Assembly: GCA_949282965.1 (NCBI GenBank)
Contig: CASDQW010000021.1
Span: 1 to 33,500 of the forward strand
Origin: an uncultured Lentisphaeria bacterium
Lineage (GTDB): Bacteria; Verrucomicrobiota; Lentisphaeria; Victivallales; Victivallaceae
Direction of reading: 5' to 3'
DNA: 33,500 nucleotides
This document shows positions 1-8,470 of the stretch, piece by piece. The position numbers and the translations under genes are program-made. The number at the start of each line of letters is the position of its first letter. The stretch's first letter is position 1. Under the pieces are notes generated by a model. It made no database searches. It was not told the DNA's origin and worked only from the letters and a program-made list of their open reading frames with translations.

Positions 1-689
1 GACGCATCCGGCAGAAAACTCAGGGCACTGCCGACCTCCAGCAGAGCAAACGCCTGAGCAATCTGCCAGTTGCTGTCGCCGGGGCTGGTGCGTTCCAGCA
101 ACATATTCGCCTGCCGGGTAATCACCCCCAGCGCCCGCTCCACAAATGCATCATCAAAAGCCGCACTTTTGCGAAATACCGCCAGTGCCGTCGTCCAGTT
201 GCGCAACCGGATGGAACAGTTCAGCTCATTATTACGCTGCGGATCGATGAACCGCTCATCGTGCTTCCGCCAGAAGTCAAACCAGTCCTCCATCAGCTCC
301 CGGGCACGGGCGGCATATTTCTCCTCCTGATTTCGCCGATAGGCGTTACAGAGAAAATCCAGCATGAAAAAGCGGTTCAACTGGGCCACCCACTCCTGAT
401 GCGCTTTCTGACCGCCGAACCAATCGATGTTTCCTGCCCCGATTTTTACCGGTTCCTGCTTGTAGAAAAAGGCCATCCCATCGCATACTGCATCCGCTTT
501 TCGAAACAATTCAGCTTCCGCCTCCGCGCTCAACGGCACTTTGCGATCAACGGCAATCCGGTCGTATGCCCGATTCAACCGATTGACGCGATCGGCAAAC
601 TCCTCCGGCGTCCACGGTCCGATTTTCGTAGCCGCCGCCGCCGTCAAACACAGCCCTCCCATCAACCAGCCCACCCATAATCCGCGCAT
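1..689 (-). CDS. Heparinase II/III-like secreted polysaccharide lyase, N-terminal part (cut by window edge)
   Basis: The reading frame is open from an ATG at 687-689 to the left edge, so about 229 N-terminal residues are visible and the catalytic C-terminus lies outside. An AAGGAGAG ribosome site sits about 8 bases upstream. The N-terminus (MRGLWVGWLMGGLCLTAAAA) is a Sec signal peptide. The rest is helical, with LNRFFMLDFLCNAY near residue 95 and the segments RLRNWTTALAVF and SNWQIAQAFALLEVG. This pattern resembles the all-helical toroid domain of alginate lyase/heparinase II-III families. It starts 19 bases after the regulator gene stop, so the two probably form one transcript and the regulator may control it. 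Substrate cannot be told from this part. Family call is from recalled motifs, moderately sure. Confidence 0.6.
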   Translation of the reverse strand, partial: MRGLWVGWLMGGLCLTAAAATKIGPWTPEEFADRVNRLNRAYDRIAVDRKVPLSAEAEAELFRKADAVCDGMAFFYKQEPVKIGAGNIDWFGGQKAHQEWVAQLNRFFMLDFLCNAYRRNQEEKYAARARELMEDWFDFWRKHDERFIDPQRNNELNCSIRLRNWTTALAVFRKSAAFDDAFVERALGVITRQANMLLERTSPGDSNWQIAQAFALLEVGSALSFLPDA

Positions 690-708
690 TTCCTTCTCTC
701 CTTGCAGG

Positions 709-1725
709 TCAGCTCAAACGCAAATCCGGAGTCATCAGCACCCGCCGTCCCGGCAATGCCGGCTTGTGAATTCGAAACAGCGCCTCGGTCAGCAACATAC
801 GTCCGGCCTGCCGCCAATCGATCCCGATATTGGGAACCGGTTTATAGGTCGGAACGTAACGGGATTTCCCGTCCACGCTCAGCAGACAGAAGTCATCCGT
901 CATCGCTCGTCCATGAAGTTGCTCATAAGCGGACTGCACCATGTGACTCACAGTTCCACTGAAAATCAAATAGCCAACCTCCGGATCGTCAAAAAGTTCC
1001 AACGAGGGCTCGTTATCCGTTAAAACCGCTCCGAGGCAGCTCCCGTAGTTTTCAAACTCACTCTTGAACACCCGGTATTGATCTTTGCTGGCGCCGTTTT
1101 CAAAATACAAACACTTCACCCGGCGGATGCCGCGATTCAGAAAATAATCTCTTGCCAGCTCCGCCGTTGAAAACGGATCAATACTGACACAGGACAGACG
1201 TCCCAGATACAGCTCCCCAATCTGAAGCCCGATGATCGGAATGCCGGTATCAAGAATGATCCGGTTCCGGTCATACACCGCCAGAAGGATGCAGGCATCA
1301 CTATCCCGCAACAACTTCTGGTTCATAACCAGAGGTTCGGTGGTTCCATAAAAGTCACGGAAAAATATCTCTACCCGACAACGGTTGGCTGCCGCTTCCT
1401 CCTGTACCCCCAGCAATGCATGAGCACTGTAGGTATTGGCCGGATCCAGCGAAGCGGCCTTGTCCGTGAAAACGGCAATCTTCCAGGTAGGCTCTTGCTG
1501 TGGAAGATGAGGATTCCCGGTAATGTAAACCCCATCTCCATGGCGCATGGAAACCAGCCCGGCCTGTTCCAGCTCCAGCAGCGCATTGCGCACCGTGGAA
1601 ATTGTCATGCCGAACTGCTCCGCAAACATGCGCAAGGACGGCAGTCGGTCGCCACATTTATAGGCGCCACATGCCATCATGGCTTTAACGTGTTCCTGCA
1701 ATCGCCGTCTATAATCTGTCGACAT
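709..1725 (-). CDS. GntR-type DNA-binding / LacI-type ligand-binding hybrid transcriptional regulator
   Basis: The protein has 338 residues when started at the ATG at 1725. That start is preferred because an AGGGG site lies about 10 bases upstream; the frame extends 24 codons further but through the promoter. Residues about 5-70 form a GntR winged helix: KCGDRLPSLRMFAEQFGM, then STVRNALLELEQAGLV and the wing GDGVYITGN. The remaining roughly 260 residues look like the periplasmic-binding-protein fold of LacI regulators (AVFTDKAAS, SDACILLAV, IIGLQIGELYLGRL, GIDWRQAGRMLLTEAL). Such hybrids usually sense a sugar and control adjacent carbohydrate genes; here the next gene is a heparinase-like lyase. 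Autoregulation is plausible because repeated TAAAC elements lie between its -10 box and start codon. The ligand is unknown. Confidence 0.8.
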   Translation of the reverse strand: MSTDYRRRLQEHVKAMMACGAYKCGDRLPSLRMFAEQFGMTISTVRNALLELEQAGLVSMRHGDGVYITGNPHLPQQEPTWKIAVFTDKAASLDPANTYSAHALLGVQEEAAANRCRVEIFFRDFYGTTEPLVMNQKLLRDSDACILLAVYDRNRIILDTGIPIIGLQIGELYLGRLSCVSIDPFSTAELARDYFLNRGIRRVKCLYFENGASKDQYRVFKSEFENYGSCLGAVLTDNEPSLELFDDPEVGYLIFSGTVSHMVQSAYEQLHGRAMTDDFCLLSVDGKSRYVPTYKPVPNIGIDWRQAGRMLLTEALFRIHKPALPGRRVLMTPDLRLS

Positions 1726-1768
1726 CTCTTCATGTCCCCTATAATAAACAATTCCTAAACAGTAAACT

Positions 1769-1797
1769 ATTATAAAACACTTTCCTAAAAAAAGCAA
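1769..1797 (-). promoter_or_regulatory. Sigma70-type promoter for the GntR/LacI regulator, with TAAAC repeats downstream
   Basis: On the minus strand, TTGCTT (1792-1797) and a perfect TATAAT (1769-1774) are separated by 17 bases. Three TAAAC direct repeats (plus-strand 1745-1749, 1756-1760, 1763-1767) lie between the -10 box and the start codon at 1725, where a repressor would block transcription. The promoter is a clear consensus match; the operator role is inference. Confidence 0.65.
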
Positions 1798-1870
1798 GCT
1801 TTTCTATGATTTTTCTGAAAAATAATGAATTTTCATCCCCGCTTTTTCCTTTTTCCCGCTGGAGTTCCAT

Positions 1871-1938
1871 AAAAAAATTGCCCCCGGTCTCATTTCCGGT
1901 AAAACCAGTTACGCCGCTTCCGGAAATAAGCCGAGGGC
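1871..1938 (-). terminator. Rho-independent terminator hairpin, leftward, possibly ending a small RNA
   Basis: Minus-strand arms at 1938-1920 and 1899-1880 pair over about 19 base pairs with two G-U pairs and one bulged A. A 20-base loop separates them. The second arm is followed by AA and seven T residues. This is a second terminator beyond the one directly behind the secretin gene (2069-2104). The 1939-2068 stretch between them has no credible ORF and contains a small CGGG/CCCG hairpin near 2020-2035, so it may be the body of a structured RNA or simply a 3' UTR. Confidence 0.6.
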
Positions 1939-2068
1939 ACCAGCAAGTTGTTATCAGACGCCCCCTAAACAGAGCTTGAAACCTTGGAATCGCAAATGCT
2001 TTGTCTCGCCTGAAAGACACGGGGAAATCCCGTACAAAACCTTTACTCCGCCGCCCCCATGTTCACAC

Positions 2069-2104
2069 AAAAAAAAAACCGGAACGGTATTTCTACCGTT
2101 CCGG
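2069..2104 (-). terminator. Rho-independent terminator of the secretin operon
   Basis: CCGGAACGGT (2079-2088) and ACCGTTCCGG (2095-2104) form a perfect 10-bp stem with a 6-base loop. In the minus direction it is followed by about nine T residues (A-run 2069-2078). It begins 18 bases after the stop of the last secretin gene and is the obvious operon end. Confidence 0.9.
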
Positions 2105-2122
2105 CAGGAACCTCCTTCAGGA

Positions 2123-4615
2123 TCAGTCGAGGCGTCCCATTTGCGGCAATCCCCGTTCAATCCGTTCCGCAGGATAGAACGGCGTGCCATCCGGCTTCAC
2201 CAGCTTGCAAGTCATGAAGATCAACAGATTCTTCTTTTCCGCGCTGGTGTAGCGCGACTGGAACAGGCGGCCGACCAGCGGCAAATCGCCAAGGATCGGC
2301 ACCTTGTCATGCAGCACGGTAGAACTGTCATCAATCACACCACCCAGCACAATGGTTTCACCGTCATAAATGGTAATGGTCGTATCGATCTCACGAATCG
2401 CCAGAATCGGTTTCCGCATCAGGTCGATGTTACCACTGGCATCGGTACTGGTAAATTCCGTCCACCCAAGGAAGCTGGTGACCTTCGGCGCCATCTGGAG
2501 CCGGATGGTCCGCCGCGCCTTGTCGACTTCCGGCGTCACATCCATCATGATGCCCAACGGCGTCGGGTCTTCAAAATCCGGGAACGGACCGATCGTCGTG
2601 TAGGTCTGATACGAACTGTTGGTATCGCCGCTGGAGCTGTTCCCCTGCTGCATTTCCCCTTCATCGTATTCTTCCACGAACGGCACTTCCCGTACCATTT
2701 CGATATGGGCGGCCCGACCGGCCAGAGTGGTGATCCGCGGCGACGCCAGCGTATCCGACGAATCCATCTTGTTTGCCGCAAAAATTCTGGCGGAATAAGC
2801 GGCTCCGTCTGCTCCTCCGGCGAACCCCTGCAGCACGAACAACTCGTTGGAGCCGTAATTGCGCATCAATCCGGTTCCGCTCTCCTGGAAAGAAAGCCGG
2901 TGCGAGCTGTACCCGGGAATGGCCTGATTGGAAGCATTGTATTCTCCATAGGGCAGATTGCTTGGATTATAGGAAACCGTATAGTCAAACCCCAGTTCCT
3001 TCAAGTCGTTCTGACTGACTTCAATGAACTTGGCGGAAATTTCCACCATCGGGTCCTTGTCGCTCAGAATGCCCTGGATCACCTCATCAATCAAGCGCAG
3101 GTTCTCAATGGTATTGGTCACAATCAACCGACTGATCCGGGTATCGTACACGATCTTCGCTCCCTGCGGGAAACGAATACCGCGGTCAATGAAAAACGTC
3201 TTCAAGGGACTGGGATCGGCTGAACTTTCCACATCGAGATCGCCGAAGGCAGACCGTTCCACCGGGAAAATCTTGGTTTCAAGGTCGTCCAGAGCAATGT
3301 GTTCGGGCGCCACCACCACCGCGTAAGGTTCCACGCGCATCTTCAATCCGGCAGCGTTGCAGAGATACCGAAGAGCATCGAACAGCGATTTCTTCGTAAT
3401 GATCAAACTGATTTTCTTCTCATTCGCCTCGGGATCCAGTTCCGCGCCACCTTCAGTGCCATCCGAAAAATCACTGTTGGGGTCCATCGCCATGTTGTTG
3501 GGATCAGCAGGCATCGGAGCAGCCATCTGATCAGGCATCGGTCCGGGCCCCATGGCAGGATCCATCATCATACCGTCCGGAGTCATTCCGGCCTGCAACT
3601 GCTGCTGCTGTTCCTCCAATCCGGTGGAACGGCGCAGGAAAATATTAACCCCCACCTGTTCCGGATCGTTCCGTTTACTTTCTTCCTGCAGAAATTTGAT
3701 CGCAGTCGGAATCGTCACCTCTTCAAAGTCAATCCGCGGAATGATGATACTGCGAATTTTCTTATCAATCCCGCCAGTTACGGCATCACTCTTCTTGAAA
3801 GGAGATTCCACGACGTTGTCCACCGGCGTTTCCCCTTCCGGCAGCAACGGAGTCGCCCAACGCCATTCCAGTTCCGTCATCTGCTTGCGATGCTGAATCA
3901 TGTAGCGGCTGTCCGCCACATCGCTACTGCGCATATTGACGGCACGAAGATTATGCAGAGCTTCCGCATTATAGGGATCGATCATCAAAATATCCTGGTA
4001 CTTCCGAACAGCCCGTTGCAGCTGTCCAGCCTGCGCCAGTTCCTGCCCCTGTCGCATCAGCACCTGAATCCGGTAATCCTGTCCCAGTTTATCCGGAAGC
4101 AACTGTTCCGTACTGGTGTCAGCCCGCACGGCTGCGGCAGCACGACGCTTTTCAAATTCCGCAATCTTCGCCCGAATGGAACTTTCACTTTCCGGACAAT
4201 ATTCGATTGCCTGTTTGCACAGCCGGATCGCCTCTTCAAAATCCTGCGCCTGGGCTCGTTCCTGGGCCAGTACCACAGCATCCTGCGCCATATAATAATA
4301 GCATTTTGCGATCTGGGCTCTGCAGGCTTCAATACGCTTGGCAAACACTTCCGTGTCAAAGCTGCGCAAAATCTTGACCGCTTCCAAATACTGATTGATG
4401 GCGTCCTGGTATTGTCCTTTTGAATAGCTTGCGTTGGCTTCGCGGACCTTTTGTTCCGCATCCGCCTCAATTTGCTGTCGGGAAACCGTCTGGCGGCTGA
4501 TCGTATCCCGGGCAGGCGCCGGCAACGCTTCCTCTTCGGCTGACGCCGGAAGCACGACACCGATGCCGACGGCCGCCGTAATCAATGCTACTGTGTATTT
4601 TTCAATCTTCAACAT
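2123..4615 (-). CDS. Secretin (PilQ/GspD/Amuc_1098-like), second tandem copy
   Basis: This 830-residue protein is an outer-membrane channel of the type II secretion/type IV pilus superfamily. It has a signal peptide (residues 1-26, ending ASA), then a helical TPR-like region (about 45-235; KGQYQDAINQYLEAV, AGQLQRAVRKYQDILMIDP). Short N-domain modules follow near 290-325, 400-437 and 470-518 (SRLIVTNTIENLRLIDEVI), then the secretin barrel domain from about 523 with IYDGETIVLGGVIDD and VPILGDLPLVGRLF. Residues 343-378 are a Met/Pro/Asp-rich insert. It starts 22 bases after the preceding secretin gene, with GGAGG 8 bases before the ATG, and is the last gene before a strong terminator. It resembles its neighbour in domain order, which suggests an old tandem duplication. 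No lipobox was seen, and no pilotin gene is nearby. Confidence 0.93.
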   Translation of the reverse strand: MLKIEKYTVALITAAVGIGVVLPASAEEEALPAPARDTISRQTVSRQQIEADAEQKVREANASYSKGQYQDAINQYLEAVKILRSFDTEVFAKRIEACRAQIAKCYYYMAQDAVVLAQERAQAQDFEEAIRLCKQAIEYCPESESSIRAKIAEFEKRRAAAAVRADTSTEQLLPDKLGQDYRIQVLMRQGQELAQAGQLQRAVRKYQDILMIDPYNAEALHNLRAVNMRSSDVADSRYMIQHRKQMTELEWRWATPLLPEGETPVDNVVESPFKKSDAVTGGIDKKIRSIIIPRIDFEEVTIPTAIKFLQEESKRNDPEQVGVNIFLRRSTGLEEQQQQLQAGMTPDGMMMDPAMGPGPMPDQMAAPMPADPNNMAMDPNSDFSDGTEGGAELDPEANEKKISLIITKKSLFDALRYLCNAAGLKMRVEPYAVVVAPEHIALDDLETKIFPVERSAFGDLDVESSADPSPLKTFFIDRGIRFPQGAKIVYDTRISRLIVTNTIENLRLIDEVIQGILSDKDPMVEISAKFIEVSQNDLKELGFDYTVSYNPSNLPYGEYNASNQAIPGYSSHRLSFQESGTGLMRNYGSNELFVLQGFAGGADGAAYSARIFAANKMDSSDTLASPRITTLAGRAAHIEMVREVPFVEEYDEGEMQQGNSSSGDTNSSYQTYTTIGPFPDFEDPTPLGIMMDVTPEVDKARRTIRLQMAPKVTSFLGWTEFTSTDASGNIDLMRKPILAIREIDTTITIYDGETIVLGGVIDDSSTVLHDKVPILGDLPLVGRLFQSRYTSAEKKNLLIFMTCKLVKPDGTPFYPAERIERGLPQMGRLD

Positions 4616-4637
4616 GATTCAAGCCTCCGGCCTGGGG

Positions 4638-7196
4638 TTAACGGTTGAAATCCGGAGCACCGCGCTGCGCATTGCGCCGAATCGGCACACCGTCGTTATT
4701 GACCAGTCTGGTCGTCACGAAAATCAGAAGATTACTCTTCGTTTTCTTTTCATACTGACTGGAAAACAGTCGGCCGATGAGCGGGATGTCGCCGATGATC
4801 GGCCACCGGTCATACAAGGTTTCCATCTGATTATCAATCATACCGCCCAACACAATGGTCTCGCCGTCATAAACCTTGACGTTCACGTCAATTTTCCGGC
4901 GGCCGATGATCGGCATCCAGACATTGTAGGTTTCCGACCAGGTCGTAACGTATTCCGGACTCTGGGACGAGAAGTCAATGTAACCGGAAGTGATCGTCAC
5001 ACTGTCGTCGGTTTTCCCGAGGAAGGAGACGACTTCAGGATGGAGGTCCAACGTCACAGTATAATTGTCCGGATCGACCTGCGGCGTCACATTCAGGATG
5101 ATCCCGATGTCCGTACCGGTATCCGTCCACTCCGGAACCGGGACCGTGATCGTCTGCCAGTTCCCGCTGTTTTCGACTTCCGGTTCTTCCCACGATTCCG
5201 GGAAATAGTATTGTTTGACCATCTTGATCAATGCCGGAGAACCGCTGCTGGTCGTGATTTTGGGGGCCGACAGCACTTCCGTGCGGTCATTCCGACTGAT
5301 GGCGTTCACCGTCAAAGCAAGATCGATATTGGTTCCGTTGATCAAACCGTTCCCGAAATTCGGGAAAATCTTGAGGTTATTGATCAGTTTAATAGATTGA
5401 TCAGCGCTGATGGCACCGGTCAGAGAACCATTTTCAGCATCCGAGGTACTATTGGTATTGCGCACCGGAGATGCGGATTCCGACATGAACCAGCCACTGT
5501 TGCCAACTTCCGTGGAAGCAGTGGGATTGTCGGCGTCGTCAATATTGAAAAACCAGTCAAACCCGAGTTCCTGCCAGTCGTTTTCATTGATTTCCACCAG
5601 TTTGATTTCGATTGACACCAGCGGCGTTTCGATGGCGTCCAACTGCCGCAGCAGTTCATCCAGACGACGCAGGTTTTCCACCGTATTCCGGACAATCAAT
5701 TTATTGGCACGACGGTCATAAGCAATGGACGACCCGGCATCAAAACGAACTCCGCGTGCAGAAAAATGGTTCTTCAACAACTGTGCCGTAATCACCGACT
5801 GTTTATTGAGAGGAGTGCTCCGGACAAATCCCGTTTCCTTCAAATCAGTACCTTCACCGATTTTACCGAGCACAGGTTGTTCCCCTTCACCACCACCGGC
5901 ATCCGGCGGCATGGCATCCATGGCCGGCGCCGCGGGTGCGGGTTCCATCATTCCCATTTCGTCCGGCATGCCGCCACCGCCGCCGGAATCACCGCCGCCG
6001 TCACCACGGCCGGTGATACTGACGATCAGATCACCCCGCACCGGAAACGACTGGGTCTGCATTTCATCCACGGAAGGTCCGATGAAGATGCTGCCGTCAT
6101 CCACTTTGTACTTCAAACCGACATCCTGGCACAGATACCGAAGCACTTCACTCATCGGAATCCGAGTAAAACTCATCGTCACTTTATTCAGACGATCCGC
6201 AATGGCCTTGTCAAAACCGGCAACAATATTGATGCCTTCCTTGTCCGGGTCATAGACTTTGCTGCGGTTATTCAGGAAACGAATCACCGAAAGCACGTCC
6301 GCTTCGTCAAATTCCACCGTCGGAAAAACAATCCGTTCCATCCGGCTGTAAATGCTGTCGGATACGTTGCTCTTGACTTCCACCTGACGCGTCGTAGCGG
6401 ACTCCAGTTCCGTCGGGAAAATAGGCTCAATCCAGTTCCAGCCGTTGGCGGCAAGCATGCCGGCAACGTCCGCCTCGCGACGTTCCTGTCCGGCGGTATA
6501 CAGTTTCCGGTAAACCCGCCCCAGAAATTGGGTGGCGTTGAGATTAAACGGATCAATCAAAAAAACGCGTTCCAGGCGGATGCGCGCTTCATCAAAACGT
6601 CCATTATCATAAAAAGTCTGAGCTTCCCGCATCAGCAGGTCAATGGACTTCTGGTTCGCTTCGTAATTCTTATCAAATTCCGTCAGCGTCGTTTCCTTGA
6701 CAAAAGCCGCGCCCTGCATCATGCGGCGACACTGTTCATTGAAACGGTTGACTTCATCTGCCCGCGTCGGATCCACAATGGCCGCCTCGGCCGCGATCCC
6801 CATCGCTTCTGCATAGCGTTTTTCGTCCGCTTCCTTACGAGCTTTCCGCATGATGCTGCGCGCCCATTCTCCGCGTAACGCTTTCTGCTCTGCCAGCAAC
6901 TCTTTGCGTCGCTCCGCCGCCAAAGTCCCGAGATCCCCGCCCTTCTTCGGAGTCAGCCGGGCAATCTGTTCCTGCAGTAGCTTGTCCGCATCCGCATAGG
7001 ACTGCTTGTCGCGAAGCTCTTCCGCCATGGTCGCCTTGGCATCCACGTCGGCAAGCAACTTGGCACGTGCCTCCTCTTCCTGCTTCATCAGCTGGGAGAG
7101 ATTCGCATCCGCCGCCGCCAGCGTGCCCGCGGCCAACAGCATCAGACCGATCAGCCCAAGCGAACGGGGAAACGAATTCCGGTTCAAGTTCTTCAT
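4638..7196 (-). CDS. Secretin (PilQ/GspD/Amuc_1098-like), first tandem copy
   Basis: The protein has 852 residues from the ATG at 7196. That start has AAGGTG 9 bases upstream; an ATG 6 codons earlier lacks a ribosome site. The signal peptide ends near TLAAA. A long charged helical and TPR-like region follows to about residue 240 (YDNGRFDEARIRLERVFLIDP). N-domain modules come next (MSEVLRYLCQDVGLKYKVDD; ANKLIVRNTVENLRRLDELL), then a Gly/Met/Pro-rich insert near 400-440 and the secretin domain from about 525, ending with VYDGETIVLGGMIDN, WPIIGDIPLIGRLF and NLLIFVTTRLV. It is longer than typical PilQ or GspD because of the TPR region and insert. Its position after the Amuc_1099-like gene matches Amuc_1098 of Akkermansia. 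Two secretins in one operon are unusual and could form separate or mixed channels. Confidence 0.93.
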   Translation of the reverse strand: MKNLNRNSFPRSLGLIGLMLLAAGTLAAADANLSQLMKQEEEARAKLLADVDAKATMAEELRDKQSYADADKLLQEQIARLTPKKGGDLGTLAAERRKELLAEQKALRGEWARSIMRKARKEADEKRYAEAMGIAAEAAIVDPTRADEVNRFNEQCRRMMQGAAFVKETTLTEFDKNYEANQKSIDLLMREAQTFYDNGRFDEARIRLERVFLIDPFNLNATQFLGRVYRKLYTAGQERREADVAGMLAANGWNWIEPIFPTELESATTRQVEVKSNVSDSIYSRMERIVFPTVEFDEADVLSVIRFLNNRSKVYDPDKEGINIVAGFDKAIADRLNKVTMSFTRIPMSEVLRYLCQDVGLKYKVDDGSIFIGPSVDEMQTQSFPVRGDLIVSITGRGDGGGDSGGGGGMPDEMGMMEPAPAAPAMDAMPPDAGGGEGEQPVLGKIGEGTDLKETGFVRSTPLNKQSVITAQLLKNHFSARGVRFDAGSSIAYDRRANKLIVRNTVENLRRLDELLRQLDAIETPLVSIEIKLVEINENDWQELGFDWFFNIDDADNPTASTEVGNSGWFMSESASPVRNTNSTSDAENGSLTGAISADQSIKLINNLKIFPNFGNGLINGTNIDLALTVNAISRNDRTEVLSAPKITTSSGSPALIKMVKQYYFPESWEEPEVENSGNWQTITVPVPEWTDTGTDIGIILNVTPQVDPDNYTVTLDLHPEVVSFLGKTDDSVTITSGYIDFSSQSPEYVTTWSETYNVWMPIIGRRKIDVNVKVYDGETIVLGGMIDNQMETLYDRWPIIGDIPLIGRLFSSQYEKKTKSNLLIFVTTRLVNNDGVPIRRNAQRGAPDFNR

Positions 7197-7244
7197 ACTT
7201 CTGTTCACCTTCATGTTATATTAAGCTATGAATTCCGACATAGT

Positions 7245-8450
7245 TCAACGCATCATGGGGTCCATGCCCATCATCATCATATCCTGGTCCATATTCCGCG
7301 CCCGCACTCGTTCGTTGAGCGGAATCTTCCCGGCCTTCGTAATGGGTTCCGGCACGTCCTTGCCGCGATTCCGTCCGCTGCGTTCCGTCAGAATCATTTC
7401 ATTGGTTTTCAAATCAATGCTCTTTACCCGGTAACGGCTCATCCCAGTACGGCGATTCCCCAAAACAAATTCCTGTTCAATATCCAGCGTCAATTCACGA
7501 TTGTCACCGATATCCTTCACAAAAGCCTTCGGTTCCGGTGAATAGACATCCTTGCCCACCTGCATGAAAATCTTGGTGCTGCCCCCCAGTAATTCCAGCA
7601 CGATTTCCGATTTGTCATCAATCACCTCGGAGCCGCCGACATCCCGTTTCGTGTGATTCAGCTTGATCTCCGCAACCCGATAATCCCGGTTGTCGATCTT
7701 GACAATATCATTCAACGAGGTAAACAACGTCTTGCTCGTATCCGTACGGTTAATCTGAATATCCCACGTTGCTTTGTCTTCACTGTTATTGGTATTGACT
7801 TTCATCAACATGAACGGCAACTTGATCTTGTCGATATTCACCAGGACCAGGCGATGCCACAGCGGCGGACGAGATCTCGGTTCATTCATCAAAGTCTTCT
7901 GCTTATATTCATAAAGGTTGGAGAAACCGTCCCCGTCCAGGTCATCCAGCACATTACCGGGATCATTGACGTCCAGACCAAATTTTTCCTTGACCGCATG
8001 CGGGATTCCGCATCCATCCGGGTCCTCAGGCGTCCCCCGTCCCAAGACGACTTCCGGGCCTTCCACTTTCGGTGGCGGCACAAGTTTCTCACCGCACAGG
8101 GGACATTCGCGGTTTTCAAAGAAATACAAAGGAATAATTCGTTCACAATGCCCGCAACGAGCCGCACCGAACGTAACCACCAGATCGGAAAAATAATTCT
8201 TGTTCTTTTCGTTCCGAGCTACAGAAGGGGTCCAGTTGTCGCCATATGAAAATAACTTTGCGCGATCAAACTGTTCCGCCGTCGGGCTCACCGGGGTAAA
8301 ATCGGGGGCGCGCGTCGGCAAAGTCAACCCTTCCCGGTTGATCTTCGCCGTCTCCTGTACAATCTGCAGCAAATAAACCATGGAGCCGATGAACAGCAGT
8401 AACAATACTGCCAGCACCAGCTTTTCGTAATGTCTCTTCAGAAATTCCAA
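7245..8450 (-). CDS. Membrane-anchored periplasmic protein at Amuc_1099 position, with CxxC pairs and calcium-type loop
   Basis: This 401-residue protein has one N-terminal membrane segment (about 10-30) and a large presumed periplasmic part. Residues 99-119 hold two CxxC pairs (CGHC and CPLC), a zinc-ribbon-like arrangement or two disulfides. Residues 169-182 contain DLDGDGFSNLYEY, an Asp-rich calcium loop of the thrombospondin-3/dockerin type. The C-terminal half is beta-rich, and the last 15 residues are mostly methionine (QDMMMMGMDPMMR). It is encoded 20 bases after the Amuc_1100-like gene and 48 bases before the first secretin gene, the place of Amuc_1099. By position it may link the inner-membrane PilMNO-type platform to the secretin, like PilP. 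Homology is from gene order and general architecture; no catalytic motif was seen. Confidence 0.72.
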   Translation of the reverse strand: MEFLKRHYEKLVLAVLLLLFIGSMVYLLQIVQETAKINREGLTLPTRAPDFTPVSPTAEQFDRAKLFSYGDNWTPSVARNEKNKNYFSDLVVTFGAARCGHCERIIPLYFFENRECPLCGEKLVPPPKVEGPEVVLGRGTPEDPDGCGIPHAVKEKFGLDVNDPGNVLDDLDGDGFSNLYEYKQKTLMNEPRSRPPLWHRLVLVNIDKIKLPFMLMKVNTNNSEDKATWDIQINRTDTSKTLFTSLNDIVKIDNRDYRVAEIKLNHTKRDVGGSEVIDDKSEIVLELLGGSTKIFMQVGKDVYSPEPKAFVKDIGDNRELTLDIEQEFVLGNRRTGMSRYRVKSIDLKTNEMILTERSGRNRGKDVPEPITKAGKIPLNERVRARNMDQDMMMMGMDPMMR

Positions 8451-8470
8451 GGTAAAGCCTCCTTACCCTA

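Noticed and set aside
1871..2064. tmRNA, 6S RNA or SRP RNA in the region left of the secretins
   Set aside because: The 5' part has a GGGGGCG start and an ACGGGATTT stretch that recall tmRNA, but there is no tRNA-like 3' end or tag frame. The 5' and 3' ends do not pair as in 6S RNA, and the SRP apical loop is absent.
1976..7224. Long plus-strand open frames opposite the two secretin genes (for example 1976-3223, 3299-4423, 4434-5615, 5766-6878)
   Set aside because: Their translations are rich in His, Arg and Asn without domains, and they mirror the codon structure of the well-recognised secretins on the minus strand.
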